Shown piece after piece: positions 7,369 through 17,522 of a DNA stretch of 48,920 bases (the first letter of the stretch is position 1; each line of letters starts with the position of its first letter). This DNA is from Actibacterium sp. MT2.3-13A (lineage in GTDB: Bacteria; Pseudomonadota; Alphaproteobacteria; Rhodobacterales; Rhodobacteraceae). The translations under genes and the position numbers were made by a program. The stretch spans positions 1 to 48,920 of the forward strand of contig NZ_JAGSOU010000020.1 of NCBI RefSeq assembly GCF_018139985.1, read 5' to 3'. Under the pieces are notes generated by a model that worked only from the letters and a program-made list of their open reading frames with translations, was not told the DNA's origin and did not search any database.

Positions 7369-7980
7369 TCAGAACCGGAACGATACCCGGGCCTGGATCG
7401 TCAGCACCTCGTAATCCACGCCGGTTTTGCTGAAATTGTCGAACTGGTGGTAGAGGATCTCGCCGCCCAGCGTGACATTCTCGCGCAACGCGTGCTCCAT
7501 CCCGGCGCCCAGGAACCAGCCGTTGTCGTCCGAGCTGCCGGCGCCGGGGGTCGAAAGGTCCATCCAGGCCGCGCCGACCGCGCCATAGACGAGGCTCTGG
7601 CCCATGTCCGCCCCCGCGCGCAGCTTGATCCGCGCCAGGTTGTCCACCTTGGGCGCGCCGCCGCTGAGCTTGATGTCGCTGGCGTCATAGCTCAGCTCGG
7701 CCCCGACCACATAGCTGCCGAAATCCCAGTTGTAGCCGGCATGCACGCCGCCCAGCACCCCGTCGCCGTCGCCCGTGGCCGCGCCCGAGGCGTCGAGCTG
7801 GCCAAAGCCGAGCTGGAGGCCGGCGTAGAAGCCGGTCCAGTCCGTGCTCAGCACGGGTGCTGGCGCGGGCGCGACGACCACCGGCTCGGCCGGGGCCGGC
7901 GCGGGGCCGCCCGCCTGGGCGGCGGTTGCGGCCCCAAGGGCCAGCAGAGGGACAAGAACGGACTGTCTCAGATGTTTCAT
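7369..7980 (-). CDS. Outer membrane beta-barrel protein
   Basis: 203 residues. A Sec signal peptide (MKHLRQSVLVPLLALGAATAAQA, cleavage about residue 23) is followed by a short proline/alanine linker. Then comes an eight-strand-type barrel of the OmpA/OMP_b-brl class: FYAGLQLGFGQ, GVHAGYNWDFGSYVVGAELSY, ARIKLRAGADM, LVYGAVGAAWM, GWFLGAGMEHAL and VTLGGEILYHQF. The last strand ends ARVSFRF, with the C-terminal phenylalanine used as the BAM recognition signal. There is no peptidoglycan-binding OmpA C-domain. The start has a good AAGGAG. Role unknown; probably a structural or surface barrel. Confidence 0.85.
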   Translation of the reverse strand: MKHLRQSVLVPLLALGAATAAQAGGPAPAPAEPVVVAPAPAPVLSTDWTGFYAGLQLGFGQLDASGAATGDGDGVLGGVHAGYNWDFGSYVVGAELSYDASDIKLSGGAPKVDNLARIKLRAGADMGQSLVYGAVGAAWMDLSTPGAGSSDDNGWFLGAGMEHALRENVTLGGEILYHQFDNFSKTGVDYEVLTIQARVSFRF

Positions 7981-8112
7981 CGCAAACTCCTTTCCATGAA
8001 AAAATGGGTTCCGCGCGATGGCTCCATCATCGTTAATTATGGACCTCCACCCGCAGTCTCACAAGCCCCCACCCCTGCGACGGCTGGACATTGCCGATCC
8101 GGCGGCCAATAG

Positions 8113-8126
8113 TGAACGGGTGTTCA
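8113..8126. promoter_or_regulatory. Palindrome upstream of the SDR gene
   Basis: TGAAC-GGGT-GTTCA is a perfect inverted repeat 17 bases before the ATG at 8144 and just before the ribosome binding site GGGAGG. It is in operator position, but no regulator gene is adjacent. Confidence 0.3.
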
Positions 8127-8143
8127 ATTAACGGGAGGACCGC

Positions 8144-8899
8144 ATGCAGATCAGCGAAACCAAGGCCATCGTCACCGGGGCCGCCTCGGGTCTGGGCGAG
8201 GCCACGGCGCGCGCGCTGCGCGCGGCGGGCGCCGCCGTCACCATCCTCGACCGCGACGCGACGCGCGGCGCGGCGGTGGCCGAAGAGATCGGCGCAGGCT
8301 TCCAGCGCGTGGACGTGACCGACGAGGCCTCGGCCGCGGCGGCCGTCGCCGCGGCGGCGACCGGAATGGGCGGGATCACCGCCTGCATCAACTGCGCCGG
8401 CATCGCCACCGGCGAAAAGACCGTGGGCCGCGAGGGGCCGCATGACCTGGGCAATTTCCGCCGCACCATCGACATCAACCTCGTGGGCAGCTTCAACATC
8501 GCCCGCCTCGCCGCGGCCGAGATGGCGAAGAACGCCCCCGATGCGGGCGGCGAGCGCGGGGTGATCGTGAACACCGCCTCGGTCGCCGCCTTCGACGGGC
8601 AGAAGGGCCAGGCCGCCTATGCCGCCTCCAAGGCCGGGATCGCGGGGATGACCCTGCCCATGGCGCGCGATCTGGCAAGCCTCGGCATCCGGGTGATGGC
8701 GATCGCGCCGGGCATCTTCCGCACGCCGATGCTGATCGGGCTGGGCGAAGAGATCATGAACGGGCTGGCCGCCGACGTGACCTGCCCCAAGCGGCTGGGC
8801 GAGCCCTCGGAATACGCGGACCTGGTGAAGTTCATCCTGAGCTGCGGCTATCTCAACGGCGAGGTGATCCGGCTGGACGGCGCGCTCAGGATGCGTTGA
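8144..8899 (+). CDS. SDR family dehydrogenase (3-hydroxyacyl-CoA dehydrogenase type)
   Basis: 251 residues, classical short-chain dehydrogenase. The nucleotide-binding TGAASGLGEA is at 11-20, followed by NCAG (83-86), the structural Asn112, catalytic Ser146 and the YAASK motif with Tyr159 and Lys163. Asp36 after the second strand favours NAD. The phrase TVGREGPHDL and the PFP-like PMARDLASLGIRVMAIAPGIF segment resemble HSD17B10-type 3-hydroxy-2-methylbutyryl-CoA/3-hydroxyacyl-CoA dehydrogenases, so a role in branched-chain amino acid or fatty acid degradation is likely. It stands alone with a strong GGGAGG ribosome binding site. The exact substrate is not certain. Confidence 0.88.
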   Translation: MQISETKAIVTGAASGLGEATARALRAAGAAVTILDRDATRGAAVAEEIGAGFQRVDVTDEASAAAAVAAAATGMGGITACINCAGIATGEKTVGREGPHDLGNFRRTIDINLVGSFNIARLAAAEMAKNAPDAGGERGVIVNTASVAAFDGQKGQAAYAASKAGIAGMTLPMARDLASLGIRVMAIAPGIFRTPMLIGLGEEIMNGLAADVTCPKRLGEPSEYADLVKFILSCGYLNGEVIRLDGALRMR

Positions 8900-8923
8900 G
8901 GGGGTGCCGGCCCTGCGGGCCGG

Positions 8924-8965
8924 GACTTTCATGCCTCCGGCGGGGATATTTGGAGCCAGAAGAAG
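8924..8965 (+). repeat. Dispersed intergenic repeat, copy 3
   Basis: Reads GACTTTCATGCCTCC, GGCGGGGATATTTGG, AGCCAGAAGAAGG. It is a full-length copy 24 bases after the SDR stop codon and before the end of the convergent ABC-F gene. Confidence 0.9.
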
Positions 8966-8998
8966 GGCGCGCGCGGCGGCGGTCGGCGGCGGCGCGGC

Positions 8999-10810
<1,812 letters not shown>

Positions 10811-10881
10811 GACTGGCGGGCTAGCCTGCCCGGAGCGCGCCGTCAACGGGGCGCGTGGAGCCTGCACGGCACGACCGGGCC

Positions 10882-10895
10882 TTGACCTGCGTCAA
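10882..10895. promoter_or_regulatory. FnrL/Crp-Fnr-type site upstream of hsp20
   Basis: TTGAC-CTGC-GTCAA is a perfect palindrome matching the TTGA-N6-TCAA pattern of FnrL-type oxygen regulators in Rhodobacterales. It ends 65 bases before the hsp20 ATG, a distance compatible with an activator site. Binding is inferred only. Confidence 0.5.
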
Positions 10896-10960
10896 AGCGC
10901 ACCCCGCCGCGCAGGCGCAAGCTGTCGTCGCTATCCGATCCAATCTGGAGGAACCGCAAC

Positions 10961-11443
10961 ATGGCATATCGCAACTGGCTTCCCACCACCTGGTTCGGCG
11001 CCAGGGAGGGGGAACATCCCTTTTCCGCGCTGCGGGAGCAGATCGACTCGCTCTTCGACGATTTCGACGACGACCTGTTCGAACGCAAGGGCGGTTTCGC
11101 CGTGCGCAGCAATGTCAGCGAGACCGACAAGGAGGTCTGCATCACCGCCGAGCTGCCGGGCATCACCGAGGACGACATCGACATCGCCGTGACCGGCAAC
11201 CAGATCACCATCAAGGGCGAGAAGAAGTCCGAGGAGGAGGAGAAGGGCGAAAAGGATGGCCGCAAGTTCCACCGGGTCGAGCGCTATTCCGGCGCGTTCC
11301 GGCGGATGATGACCCTGCCCTTCGAGATCGACCCCGACACGGTCGAGGCCAAGGTCAAGGACGGCGTTCTGACCGTCACCCTGCCCAAGCCGCCCGAGGC
11401 GGTCGAGGCGACCAGGAAGGTCAAGGTCACCAAGGCCGACTGA
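10961..11443 (+). CDS. Small heat shock protein, Hsp20/alpha-crystallin family
   Basis: 160 residues. ATP-independent holdase chaperone. The N-terminal arm (MAYRNWLPTTWF, PFSALREQIDSLFDDFDDD) leads into the alpha-crystallin domain (about residues 45-150). The domain has the usual AELPGITEDDIDIAVTGNQI, an acidic loop EEEEKGEKDG, RVERYSGAFRRMMTLPFEID and the conserved A-x-x-x-n-G-V-L-T-V motif as AKVKDGVLTVTLPKP. The start has a good GGAGG. It is monocistronic, and a perfect FnrL-like palindrome is upstream. The stop is followed by a hairpin shared with the convergent olsB. Confidence 0.95.
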   Translation: MAYRNWLPTTWFGAREGEHPFSALREQIDSLFDDFDDDLFERKGGFAVRSNVSETDKEVCITAELPGITEDDIDIAVTGNQITIKGEKKSEEEEKGEKDGRKFHRVERYSGAFRRMMTLPFEIDPDTVEAKVKDGVLTVTLPKPPEAVEATRKVKVTKAD

Positions 11444-11480
11444 GCCGCGGCCGGCACACGGCGGGACGGAGCGCATATTT

Positions 11481-11510
11481 CCGGCGAAGCTTCGACCGAA
11501 TCTTCGCCGG
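11481..11510. terminator. Hairpin between convergent hsp20 and olsB
   Basis: CCGGCGAAG (11481-11489) and CTTCGCCGG (11502-11510) form a perfect 9-base-pair stem with a 12-base loop, midway between two convergent genes. There is no clear T-run on either strand, so it may act as a weak bidirectional terminator or mRNA end structure. Confidence 0.5.
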
Positions 11511-11518
11511 GAATTCGC

Positions 11519-12259
11519 CTAGCCCGCTGTGGCGCGCAACAGGCGCTTGCGGGCGGGCGGGATCGCGCCGATCTCCAGCCCGGTGAAGACATGCAGCGTG
11601 TTCAGGTCGCGGTCCACCACCGCGTGATCGCTGACCCAGCCCCCCATCAGCAGATAGCTGCGCAGCAGCGGCGGCATCCCCGTCAGCGCGCGTTTCGCAT
11701 CGGGCTCGCGCCGGCGCAGCTTCTGCGCGAAGCGGAAGACATTGGGCGCCTTGACCCGCGGCAGGAAGCGCTTGGGCGCCAGGTGTCGCTCCTTCAGCAG
11801 GGCGAAGGCATCCATGTAGGATTCCGCCTCGGTGCCCTTGAAGGAGGAGCAGCCAAACAGCAGTTCCACCCCCTCGTCATCGACGAAACGGGTCATCGCG
11901 CCCCAGGCCACGCGCAGGATATCGGGATCCTTCCAGTCGGGATGGATGCAGAAGCGGCCCATCTCGACCATCGGTCCGGCGAAGCTTTCCAGCGCCGAGA
12001 GCTCGTAATACTGCGCCGAGTAGCTGCGCCCGATCTCGGCGCCGGTGCCCAGCGGCATCAGGCGGAAGGTGCAGACCAGCGCGCCGCTGCGGCTCTCCTC
12101 GACCAGCACATGGTGGCATTCGGCGTCGAAGGCGTCGGCGTCCTGGGCCCGGGCGTCGGCGCCGCGGAAGCACAGCGTGCGCAGCGCCTGCGCGGCGCGC
12201 AGATCGGCCGCGCCCCCGGCCATGCGTGCGGCGTAGCGCCCCTTGCGAAGTGACAGCAT
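11519..12259 (-). CDS. olsB: L-ornithine N-alpha-acyltransferase (ornithine lipid synthesis)
   Basis: 246 residues of the OlsB/GNAT-like acyltransferase family, which moves a 3-hydroxyacyl chain from acyl carrier protein to ornithine to make lyso-ornithine lipid, the phosphorus-free membrane lipid precursor. Family features are RYAARMAGGAADLRAAQALR (8-27), FDAECHHVLVEE (44-55), MGRFCIHPDWKDPDILRVAW (100-119) and FGCSSFKG (135-142). ATG 12259 is chosen for its AAGGAG ribosome binding site and the conserved N-terminus. A near-consensus Pho box lies upstream in the correct orientation. The partner olsA is not adjacent. Confidence 0.9.
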   Translation of the reverse strand: MLSLRKGRYAARMAGGAADLRAAQALRTLCFRGADARAQDADAFDAECHHVLVEESRSGALVCTFRLMPLGTGAEIGRSYSAQYYELSALESFAGPMVEMGRFCIHPDWKDPDILRVAWGAMTRFVDDEGVELLFGCSSFKGTEAESYMDAFALLKERHLAPKRFLPRVKAPNVFRFAQKLRRREPDAKRALTGMPPLLRSYLLMGGWVSDHAVVDRDLNTLHVFTGLEIGAIPPARKRLLRATAG

Positions 12260-12337
12260 GGCACGAGGCTCCTTATCTGACTTGGCGCGCGCGGCGTCCC
12301 GGCTAAATATGTTGCGCGGGCATGTAGCGCGCAAGAT

Positions 12338-12355
12338 GTGACAGCGGTTTGACAG
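12338..12355 (-). promoter_or_regulatory. Pho box (PhoB site) of the olsB promoter
   Basis: The minus strand reads CTGTCAAACCGCTGTCAC: two CTGTCA half sites whose starts are exactly 11 bases apart, as in the PhoB consensus. TACATG follows 11 bases downstream, where a -10 element is expected when a Pho box replaces the -35. The site is about 80 bases before the olsB ATG. It also lies 13 bases before the divergent msrB start. Confidence 0.8.
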
Positions 12356-12368
12356 ACCGGGGGGAACG

Positions 12369-12782
12369 ATGACCGACAAGATCGTGAAGACCGACGCGGA
12401 ATGGCGCGAACAGCTCTCGGAACTGGCCTACAAGGTCACCCGCAGGCACGGCACCGAGCGCGCCTTCAGCCATGACGATTTCCCGAAGGGGCCGGGCCGC
12501 TTCCGCTGCGTCTGCTGCGGCGCGGCCCTGTTCGATCAGCGGGCGAAATTCGACAGCGGCACCGGCTGGCCCAGCTTCTATGAACCCATCGCGCCGGGGG
12601 CGGTGGCGGAGCAGGAGGACCGCAGCTGGTTCATGCGCCGCACCGAGGTGCATTGCGCCCGCTGCGACGCGCATCTGGGCCATGTCTTTCCCGACGGCCC
12701 GGCGCCGACCGGGCTGCGCTACTGCGTCAACGGCGTCGCGCTGGCCTTCGCGCCAGCGGATCAGGATCAGTCGATGAACTGA
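12369..12782 (+). CDS. msrB: Peptide-methionine (R)-S-oxide reductase
   Basis: 137 residues, cytoplasmic (no signal peptide). It reduces methionine-R-sulfoxide in proteins. The zinc site is formed by Cys47-x2-Cys50 (RCVCCG) and Cys96-x2-Cys99 (HCARCD). The substrate-binding GTGWPSF (65-70 region) and HLGHVF (102-107) are intact, and the catalytic cysteine is Cys119 in RYCVNG. A single-domain MsrB without MsrA fusion. The start has GGGGGG upstream and lies very close to the divergent olsB Pho box. Its last 16 bases overlap the end of convergent bamE. Confidence 0.95.
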   Translation: MTDKIVKTDAEWREQLSELAYKVTRRHGTERAFSHDDFPKGPGRFRCVCCGAALFDQRAKFDSGTGWPSFYEPIAPGAVAEQEDRSWFMRRTEVHCARCDAHLGHVFPDGPAPTGLRYCVNGVALAFAPADQDQSMN

Positions 12783-13222
12783 TCGGCGGTGAAATTGCCG
12801 ATATTGCCCAGCAGCTGGCGGATGAAGGTGATGCCCTTGATGTTGTCATCGGTCACCCGGCGGTTCAGGGCGATGACGCGGCCGTCCTCCAGCGTGAAAC
12901 GCTCGATGTTGCGCACCACGCCGTCCTTGTCAAAGGAGACGGCGACCAACTGGCGGTCGAGGATCTCGGGGGCCAGCGCGCCGCGGGTGCGCCAGCGGCT
13001 GGAGACGTAATACCACGCCTCGTCGCGCATCACGCCCGAGGCCGCGGGCGGGCCGACCACGTCGCCCACCGTCGCCTGCGTGTCCACGCCGACGACGATC
13101 TCCTGCAACTCGGCGTCGCTGGGCGCGTAGCCGTGATTGCGGTAGATGGGCGTGCAGCCGGCAATGGCCACGGCCAGAAGGCCTGCCGCCACCCGTTTCG
13201 CGATTACACCGCGCTTGCGCAT
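12767..13222 (-). CDS. bamE: Outer membrane assembly lipoprotein BamE
   Basis: 151 residues. A lipoprotein signal with lipobox AIAGC (Cys23) precedes a SmpA/OmlA (BamE) domain: [35 protein letters not shown] and [17 protein letters not shown]. BamE is an accessory lipoprotein of the beta-barrel assembly machine at the inner face of the outer membrane. The start is placed at ATG 13222 ([11 protein letters not shown]) because AGAGGTGGGT precedes it; GTG 13228 is possible. It is divergent from the DUF177 gene. Confidence 0.9.
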   Translation of the reverse strand: MRKRGVIAKRVAAGLLAVAIAGCTPIYRNHGYAPSDAELQEIVVGVDTQATVGDVVGPPAASGVMRDEAWYYVSSRWRTRGALAPEILDRQLVAVSFDKDGVVRNIERFTLEDGRVIALNRRVTDDNIKGITFIRQLLGNIGNFTADQFID

Positions 13223-13301
13223 ACCCACCTCTTGCCATGACGCTTTCCGCCTCGTATCCGCTTACAGAAGGTTCGCCCCCTGTTCAAGAATGGAACCGCC
13301 C

Positions 13302-13850
13302 ATGTCCGATGACGCCTTCCCCCCGCCCCCGGTCCGCCTTGCCACGCTGCGCGACGCGCGGGCCTTGCCGTTTTCGCTGGTCCCCGGCGCCGAGGCGCGC
13401 GCCGCGCTGGCCGACGAACTGGGCCTCATCGGCCTGCGCAAGCTGCGCTTCGAGGGGCAGCTGGTGCCCGAGGGCAAGCGCGACTGGCGGCTGGAGGCGC
13501 ATCTGGGCGCCACCGTGGTGCAGCCCTGCGTGGTCACGCTGGAGCCCGTCACCACCCGCATCGACGAAGAGATCACCCGGCGCTATCTCGCCGACCTGCC
13601 CGCCGGCCCCGAGGGCGACGAGGTGGAGATGCCGGAGGACGAGACCCTGGAGCCGCTGCCCGAGACGCTGGACCTCGGACAGGTCATGGCCGAGGCGCTG
13701 GCGCTGGCGCTGCCGCTCTATCCGCGGGCCGAGGGCGCCGCGCTGGGCGCCGCGGCTTATACCGAACCCGGCCAGCGCCCGATGACCGACGAGGAAGCGA
13801 AACCGCTGGCCGGGCTGGCCGAGCTTCTGAAGAAGCAGAAAAAGGACTGA
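13302..13850 (+). CDS. DUF177 (YceD) family protein
   Basis: 182 residues of the DUF177/YceD family, which is almost always encoded before rpmF and linked to ribosome (23S rRNA) accumulation; the mechanism is not settled. Recognisable parts are LIGLRKLRFEGQLVPEGKRDWRL, the conserved VVQPCVVTLEPV segment with its single cysteine, EITRRYLADL and the acidic EDETLEPLPETLDLGQVMAEALALALPLYPR. The C-terminal end PLAGLAELLKKQKKD is typical. ATG 13302 is chosen; an in-frame ATG at 13290 adds four residues. It is the first gene of the rpmF-plsX-fabH-ihfA-merR block, with 155 bases and its own promoter-like sequence before rpmF. Confidence 0.85.
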   Translation: MSDDAFPPPPVRLATLRDARALPFSLVPGAEARAALADELGLIGLRKLRFEGQLVPEGKRDWRLEAHLGATVVQPCVVTLEPVTTRIDEEITRRYLADLPAGPEGDEVEMPEDETLEPLPETLDLGQVMAEALALALPLYPRAEGAALGAAAYTEPGQRPMTDEEAKPLAGLAELLKKQKKD

Positions 13851-13872
13851 CGGGCCGGGCAGAAAACACTTG

Positions 13873-13900
13873 CGCCGGGGCCGAATCCGAGTATGTTCCC
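13873..13900 (+). promoter_or_regulatory. Probable promoter of rpmF
   Basis: TTGCGC and TATGTT separated by 16 bases fit a housekeeping sigma-70 promoter in the 155-base gap before rpmF. The implied transcript leader is about 100 bases. Confidence 0.45.
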
Positions 13901-14005
13901 GGCCTCGTTTACATGTTGGGCCGGACCACGCGCCACCGGGCGCCTCCACCGCTCATTCGCAAGAACAACCGGGCCCTGCGCGCCCCTAAACACCGAGGTT
14001 GAGAC

Positions 14006-14212
14006 ATGGCTGTCCCTCAGAATAAAGTCACGCGGTCGCGCCGCGGAAACCGTCGCTCGCACGATGCGCTGGTCGCCGGCAACCCGGCCGAGTGCCCCTC
14101 CTGCGGCGAGCTGAAGCGCCCCCACCACGTCTGCCCCTCCTGCGGCACCTATGCCGACCGTGAGGTGATTGCCCAGGCCGACGAGATCGATCTGGACGAA
14201 GACGCGGCATAA
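14006..14212 (+). CDS. rpmF: 50S ribosomal protein L32
   Basis: 68 residues, normal for bL32. It has the basic N-terminus [22 protein letters not shown] and four cysteines (Cys30, Cys33, Cys43, Cys46, in CPSCG and CPSCG) that make the zinc-binding (C+) form. An acidic tail [10 protein letters not shown] follows. The next gene plsX begins 27 bases downstream, the usual rpmF-plsX-fabH order that links ribosome and membrane lipid synthesis. Confidence 0.97.
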   Translation: MAVPQNKVTRSRRGNRRSHDALVAGNPAECPSCGELKRPHHVCPSCGTYADREVIAQADEIDLDEDAA

Positions 14213-14239
14213 GCGAAACGGCTTGGCTGGCGTCGGATC

Positions 14240-15337
14240 ATGAACACAGATCAAACTCCCAGTGTCAGCAAAGCCCCGAGCACCGTGATTTCGATCGACG
14301 CCATGGGCGGAGATCGTGGACCGGCGGCCGTGGTCGCCGGTATCGCGCGTTCGGCGGCGAAGAATCCCGACATCCGCTTCATCCTGCACGGCCCTCGGGC
14401 CACGCTGGAGCGGCTGGTCGCGCGCCGTCGCGTGCTGGCCGGCCGCTGCGAGATCCGTCACGCCGAAGACGTGGTGACGATGGACGAGAAGCCCAGCCAT
14501 GTGATGCGTCACGGCAAGGGCAGCTCGATGTGGTCCGCGATCGAAAGCGTCCGCAACGGCGAGGCCACGGTCTGCGTCTCCTGCGGCAATACCGGCGCGC
14601 TGATGGCGCTGAGCATGGTGCGCCTGCGCAAGCTGCCTGGCGTCAACCGCCCCGCCATCGCCTGCCTGTGGCCCTCGCGCAATCCCAAGGGATTCAACGT
14701 GATGCTGGACGTCGGCGCTGATATCCGCGCGGACGAGCACGACCTGCTGCAATACGCGCTGATGGGCGCCTCCTACGCCCGCAACGGCATGCGCATGCCG
14801 CATCCGCGCGTGGGCCTGCTGAACGTCGGCACCGAGGAGCACAAGGGCCGCGCCGAGCTGAAGGCCGCCCATGACCTGATCGCCGCCGCTGCCCCCGCCA
14901 ATGATTTCGATTTCGTGGGCTTCGTCGAGGGCGGCGACATCCCCTCGGCCAAGGTCGACGTCATCGTGACCGACGGCTTCACCGGCAACGTCGCGCTGAA
15001 GACCGCCGAGGGCACCGCCAACCTGATCAGCGAATTGCTGAAGGCGGCGTTCAAGTTCTCGCCGCTGTCGCGCATCGCGGCCCTGCTGGCCTACACCTCG
15101 ATGCAGCGCCTGAAAAAGCGGATCGACCCGCGCCGGGTCAACGGCGGGGTGTTCCTCGGCCTCAACGGCACGGTGGTCAAATCGCATGGCTCCGCCGATG
15201 CCACCGGCGTCTCGGCGGCGGTCAAGCTGGCGTTCCAGCTGGCCCAGAGCGGCTTTTCCGAACGGCTCGCGGCGCGGGTTGCATCCGCCACCACCCCGGG
15301 CCAGAATGCGCCGCAAAACAAGGCGAGCAACGGTTGA
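14240..15337 (+). CDS. plsX: Phosphate acyltransferase PlsX
   Basis: 365 residues. It converts acyl-ACP and phosphate to acyl phosphate, the donor used by PlsY in phosphatidic acid synthesis; a peripheral membrane enzyme. The signature ISIDAMGGDRGPAAVVAGIA (about 19-38) is near the N-terminus, followed by VSCGNTGALMALSMVRL, the GVNRPAIACLWPS segment and VIVTDGFTGNVALKTAEGTA. The C-terminal end is variable. The stop overlaps the possible TTG start of fabH, and the genes are surely cotranscribed. Confidence 0.97.
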   Translation: MNTDQTPSVSKAPSTVISIDAMGGDRGPAAVVAGIARSAAKNPDIRFILHGPRATLERLVARRRVLAGRCEIRHAEDVVTMDEKPSHVMRHGKGSSMWSAIESVRNGEATVCVSCGNTGALMALSMVRLRKLPGVNRPAIACLWPSRNPKGFNVMLDVGADIRADEHDLLQYALMGASYARNGMRMPHPRVGLLNVGTEEHKGRAELKAAHDLIAAAAPANDFDFVGFVEGGDIPSAKVDVIVTDGFTGNVALKTAEGTANLISELLKAAFKFSPLSRIAALLAYTSMQRLKKRIDPRRVNGGVFLGLNGTVVKSHGSADATGVSAAVKLAFQLAQSGFSERLAARVASATTPGQNAPQNKASNG

Positions 15338-15342
15338 AAACA

Positions 15343-16314
15343 ATGACAAAACGCGCCGTGGTCAGAGGTGTCGGGCATTACCTTCCGGAACGCGTGGTTC
15401 CCAACACCGAATTCGAAGGCAAGATCGATACCACGGATGAATGGATCCGCACCCGCTCGGGCATCGAGCGGCGCCATTTTGCCGCCGAGGGGGAGCACAC
15501 CTCGGATCTGGCGGTCGCCGCCGCGCGCGCCGCGCTTGAGGATGCGGGGATGGAGGCTGGCGATCTCGACGCCATCATCCTGGCCACCTCGACCCCCGAC
15601 CTGACCTTCCCCTCCGCCGCGACCATGGTGCAGAAGGCGCTGGGCATGACCCGCGGCTTCGCCTTCGACGTGCAGGCGGTCTGCGCGGGCTTCATCTACG
15701 CCATGAGCACCGCCAACGCGATGATCCTGTCGGGACAGGCGAACCGGGTGCTGGTGATCGGCGCCGAAACCTTCTCGCGGATCCTCGACTGGGAGGACCG
15801 CTCGACCTGCGTGCTGTTCGGCGACGGCGCCGGCGCGCTGGTGCTGGAGGGGGCCGAGGGGACGGGCACCGCCGCGGACCGCGGCATCCTGGCCACCGAC
15901 CTGCATTCCGACGGGCGCTTCGGCGATATCCTCTATGTCGATGGCGGCGTGTCCAAGGGCCACAGCGGCTTCGTCCGCATGCTGGGCAAGGAAGTGTTCC
16001 GCCACGCGGTCGAGAAACTCGCCGCCACCGCGCATGCCGCGCTGGACAAGGTGGGGCTGAGCGGCGCCGATGTCGACTGGATCGTGCCGCACCAGGCCAA
16101 CCTGAGGATCATCAAGGCCACCGCGCAGCGCATGCAGGTGCCGATGGATCACGTCATCGTCACCGTCCAGGACCACGGCAACACCTCCGCCGCCTCGATC
16201 CCGCTGGCGCTGTCGGTCGGCAAGGCGCAAGGCAAGATCAAGCCGGGCGACCTGATCGTGACCGAGGCGATCGGCGGCGGACTGGCCTGGGGCGCGGTGG
16301 TTCTGCGCTGGTAA
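15343..16314 (+). CDS. fabH: Beta-ketoacyl-ACP synthase III
   Basis: 323 residues. It starts fatty acid synthesis by condensing acetyl-CoA (or another acyl-CoA) with malonyl-ACP. The catalytic triad is visible as Cys114 (QAVCAGF), His250 (VPHQANLRI) and Asn280 (DHGNTSAAS). The DEWIRTRSGIERR loop (32-44) is the usual CoA-binding/dimer region. ATG 15343 gives the common MTKRAVVRGVGHYLPE start; a TTG at 15334, overlapping the plsX stop, would add three residues. Confidence 0.96.
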   Translation: MTKRAVVRGVGHYLPERVVPNTEFEGKIDTTDEWIRTRSGIERRHFAAEGEHTSDLAVAAARAALEDAGMEAGDLDAIILATSTPDLTFPSAATMVQKALGMTRGFAFDVQAVCAGFIYAMSTANAMILSGQANRVLVIGAETFSRILDWEDRSTCVLFGDGAGALVLEGAEGTGTAADRGILATDLHSDGRFGDILYVDGGVSKGHSGFVRMLGKEVFRHAVEKLAATAHAALDKVGLSGADVDWIVPHQANLRIIKATAQRMQVPMDHVIVTVQDHGNTSAASIPLALSVGKAQGKIKPGDLIVTEAIGGGLAWGAVVLRW

Positions 16315-16410
16315 GAACCCGCCGAAACGGGCCCATCAAGCCCTTGATATTGACTCGGAAATTCTTTTCTCCCTAAGCTGCCGGTCAAAGCTAGGGACAG
16401 GGGACGGGAC

Positions 16411-16713
16411 ATGAGTGGCAAAACTCTCACAAGGATGGACCTGAGCGAGGCGGTTTTCCGCGAGGTCGGGCTGTCGCGCAACGACTCCGCCGCCCTGGTG
16501 GAAAGCGTCCTGGCGCATATGTCCGACGCGCTGGTCGCCGGCGAAACGGTCAAGATCTCGTCCTTCGGCACCTTCAGCGTGCGCGAGAAGGCCGCGCGCG
16601 TGGGCCGCAACCCGAAGACCGGCGAAGAGGTCCCGATCCATCCCCGGCGGGTGCTGTCCTTCCGCCCCTCGCACCTGATGAAAGACCGGGTGGCCGCCGG
16701 CAACAAGGGCTGA
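16411..16713 (+). CDS. ihfA: Integration host factor subunit alpha
   Basis: 100 residues of the HU/IHF fold. IHF-alpha features are [32 protein letters not shown] and the DNA-intercalating arm [12 protein letters not shown] (66-77, Pro68). It binds and sharply bends DNA as a heterodimer with IHF-beta, which is not in this window. GGGACGGGAC serves as ribosome binding site. A TTGACT/CTAAGC pair about 17 bases apart around 16350-16378 may be its own promoter. merR follows 8 bases after the stop. Confidence 0.95.
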   Translation: MSGKTLTRMDLSEAVFREVGLSRNDSAALVESVLAHMSDALVAGETVKISSFGTFSVREKAARVGRNPKTGEEVPIHPRRVLSFRPSHLMKDRVAAGNKG

Positions 16714-16721
16714 GCCCGGCG

Positions 16722-17495
16722 ATGGGAAAATCGCCCGACGCCTTCCGCACCATCAGCGAGGTGTCCGAGTGGCTGGAGACCCCGGCCCATGTGCTGCGGT
16801 TCTGGGAAAGCCGCTTTACCCAGGTCAAGCCGGTGAAGCGCGCCGGCGGGCGCCGCTATTACCGCCCCTCCGACATGCTGCTGCTGGGCGGCATCAAGAA
16901 GCTGCTGCACGAAGAGGGGATGACCATCCGCGGCGTGCAGAAGATCCTGCGCGAACAGGGCGTCAAGCATGTGGCCGCCCTGTCGCAGCCGCTCGACGGC
17001 GCCGGGCAGGCCGAAGCCGAGGCCGCGATCGCGCCCCCGTCTGCGCCGGACAGCGCGCCCCCCGCCGGGCCCGAGCGCGAATCCCCCGCCGCAGCCCCCG
17101 CCCCCCAGGCCGAGGCGCCCGGCCCCACGCCGCAAGCGCCCGCGTCGCAGGCCGCTTCGGGCGTGCGCCCCTCGAACGTGGTGCCGCTGAGCCCGCTGGT
17201 GCCGCAGCTCGACCTCTTCGCGGAGGGCGTGCCCGAGGCGGCGGAATCGGAACCGGAGGCGGCCGCGGCCCGCCCCGCCGCGCATGAGCCGGGCGCGCGG
17301 CGCCCTGCCCCGCTGGGTGCGGACCTGCCCGCCGCCGACCCGGCGGATGATTCTCTTCCCGCCGAGCCGGGCCTGCGCGCCCGGCTGCGCGACCCCGCGC
17401 GGGCGCGCCACCTGGCCACCCGCCATCCCGCCGCGCTGACCGCCGCGCTGGCCCGGCTGAGCGATCTGCGGGACCGGTTTGGCAAAGGTGAATAA
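16722..17495 (+). CDS. MerR family transcriptional regulator
   Basis: 257 residues. The N-terminal winged helix of MerR proteins covers about 7-85 ([54 protein letters not shown]). From about residue 95 on, the protein is a long Ala/Pro-rich, low-complexity linker with two short conserved islands, [15 protein letters not shown] and a C-terminal helix [27 protein letters not shown]. No metal-binding cysteines are present, so it is not a metal sensor of the MerR type. It is consistently found between ihfA and tRNA-Pro in this order of bacteria. Regulatory target unknown. Confidence 0.88.
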   Translation: MGKSPDAFRTISEVSEWLETPAHVLRFWESRFTQVKPVKRAGGRRYYRPSDMLLLGGIKKLLHEEGMTIRGVQKILREQGVKHVAALSQPLDGAGQAEAEAAIAPPSAPDSAPPAGPERESPAAAPAPQAEAPGPTPQAPASQAASGVRPSNVVPLSPLVPQLDLFAEGVPEAAESEPEAAAARPAAHEPGARRPAPLGADLPAADPADDSLPAEPGLRARLRDPARARHLATRHPAALTAALARLSDLRDRFGKGE

Positions 17496-17522
17496 ACCTC
17501 TCGAGAAAGGCGGATTTCCGTC

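Noticed and set aside
10881-10905. A heat-shock (RpoH) promoter before hsp20
   Set aside because: CTTGA is present but it is part of the FnrL-like palindrome and no convincing -10 follows at the proper distance.
17100-17450. Tandem repeats in the middle of the MerR-family gene
   Set aside because: The region is Ala/Pro-rich low complexity from GC-rich codons; no regular repeat unit can be defined.
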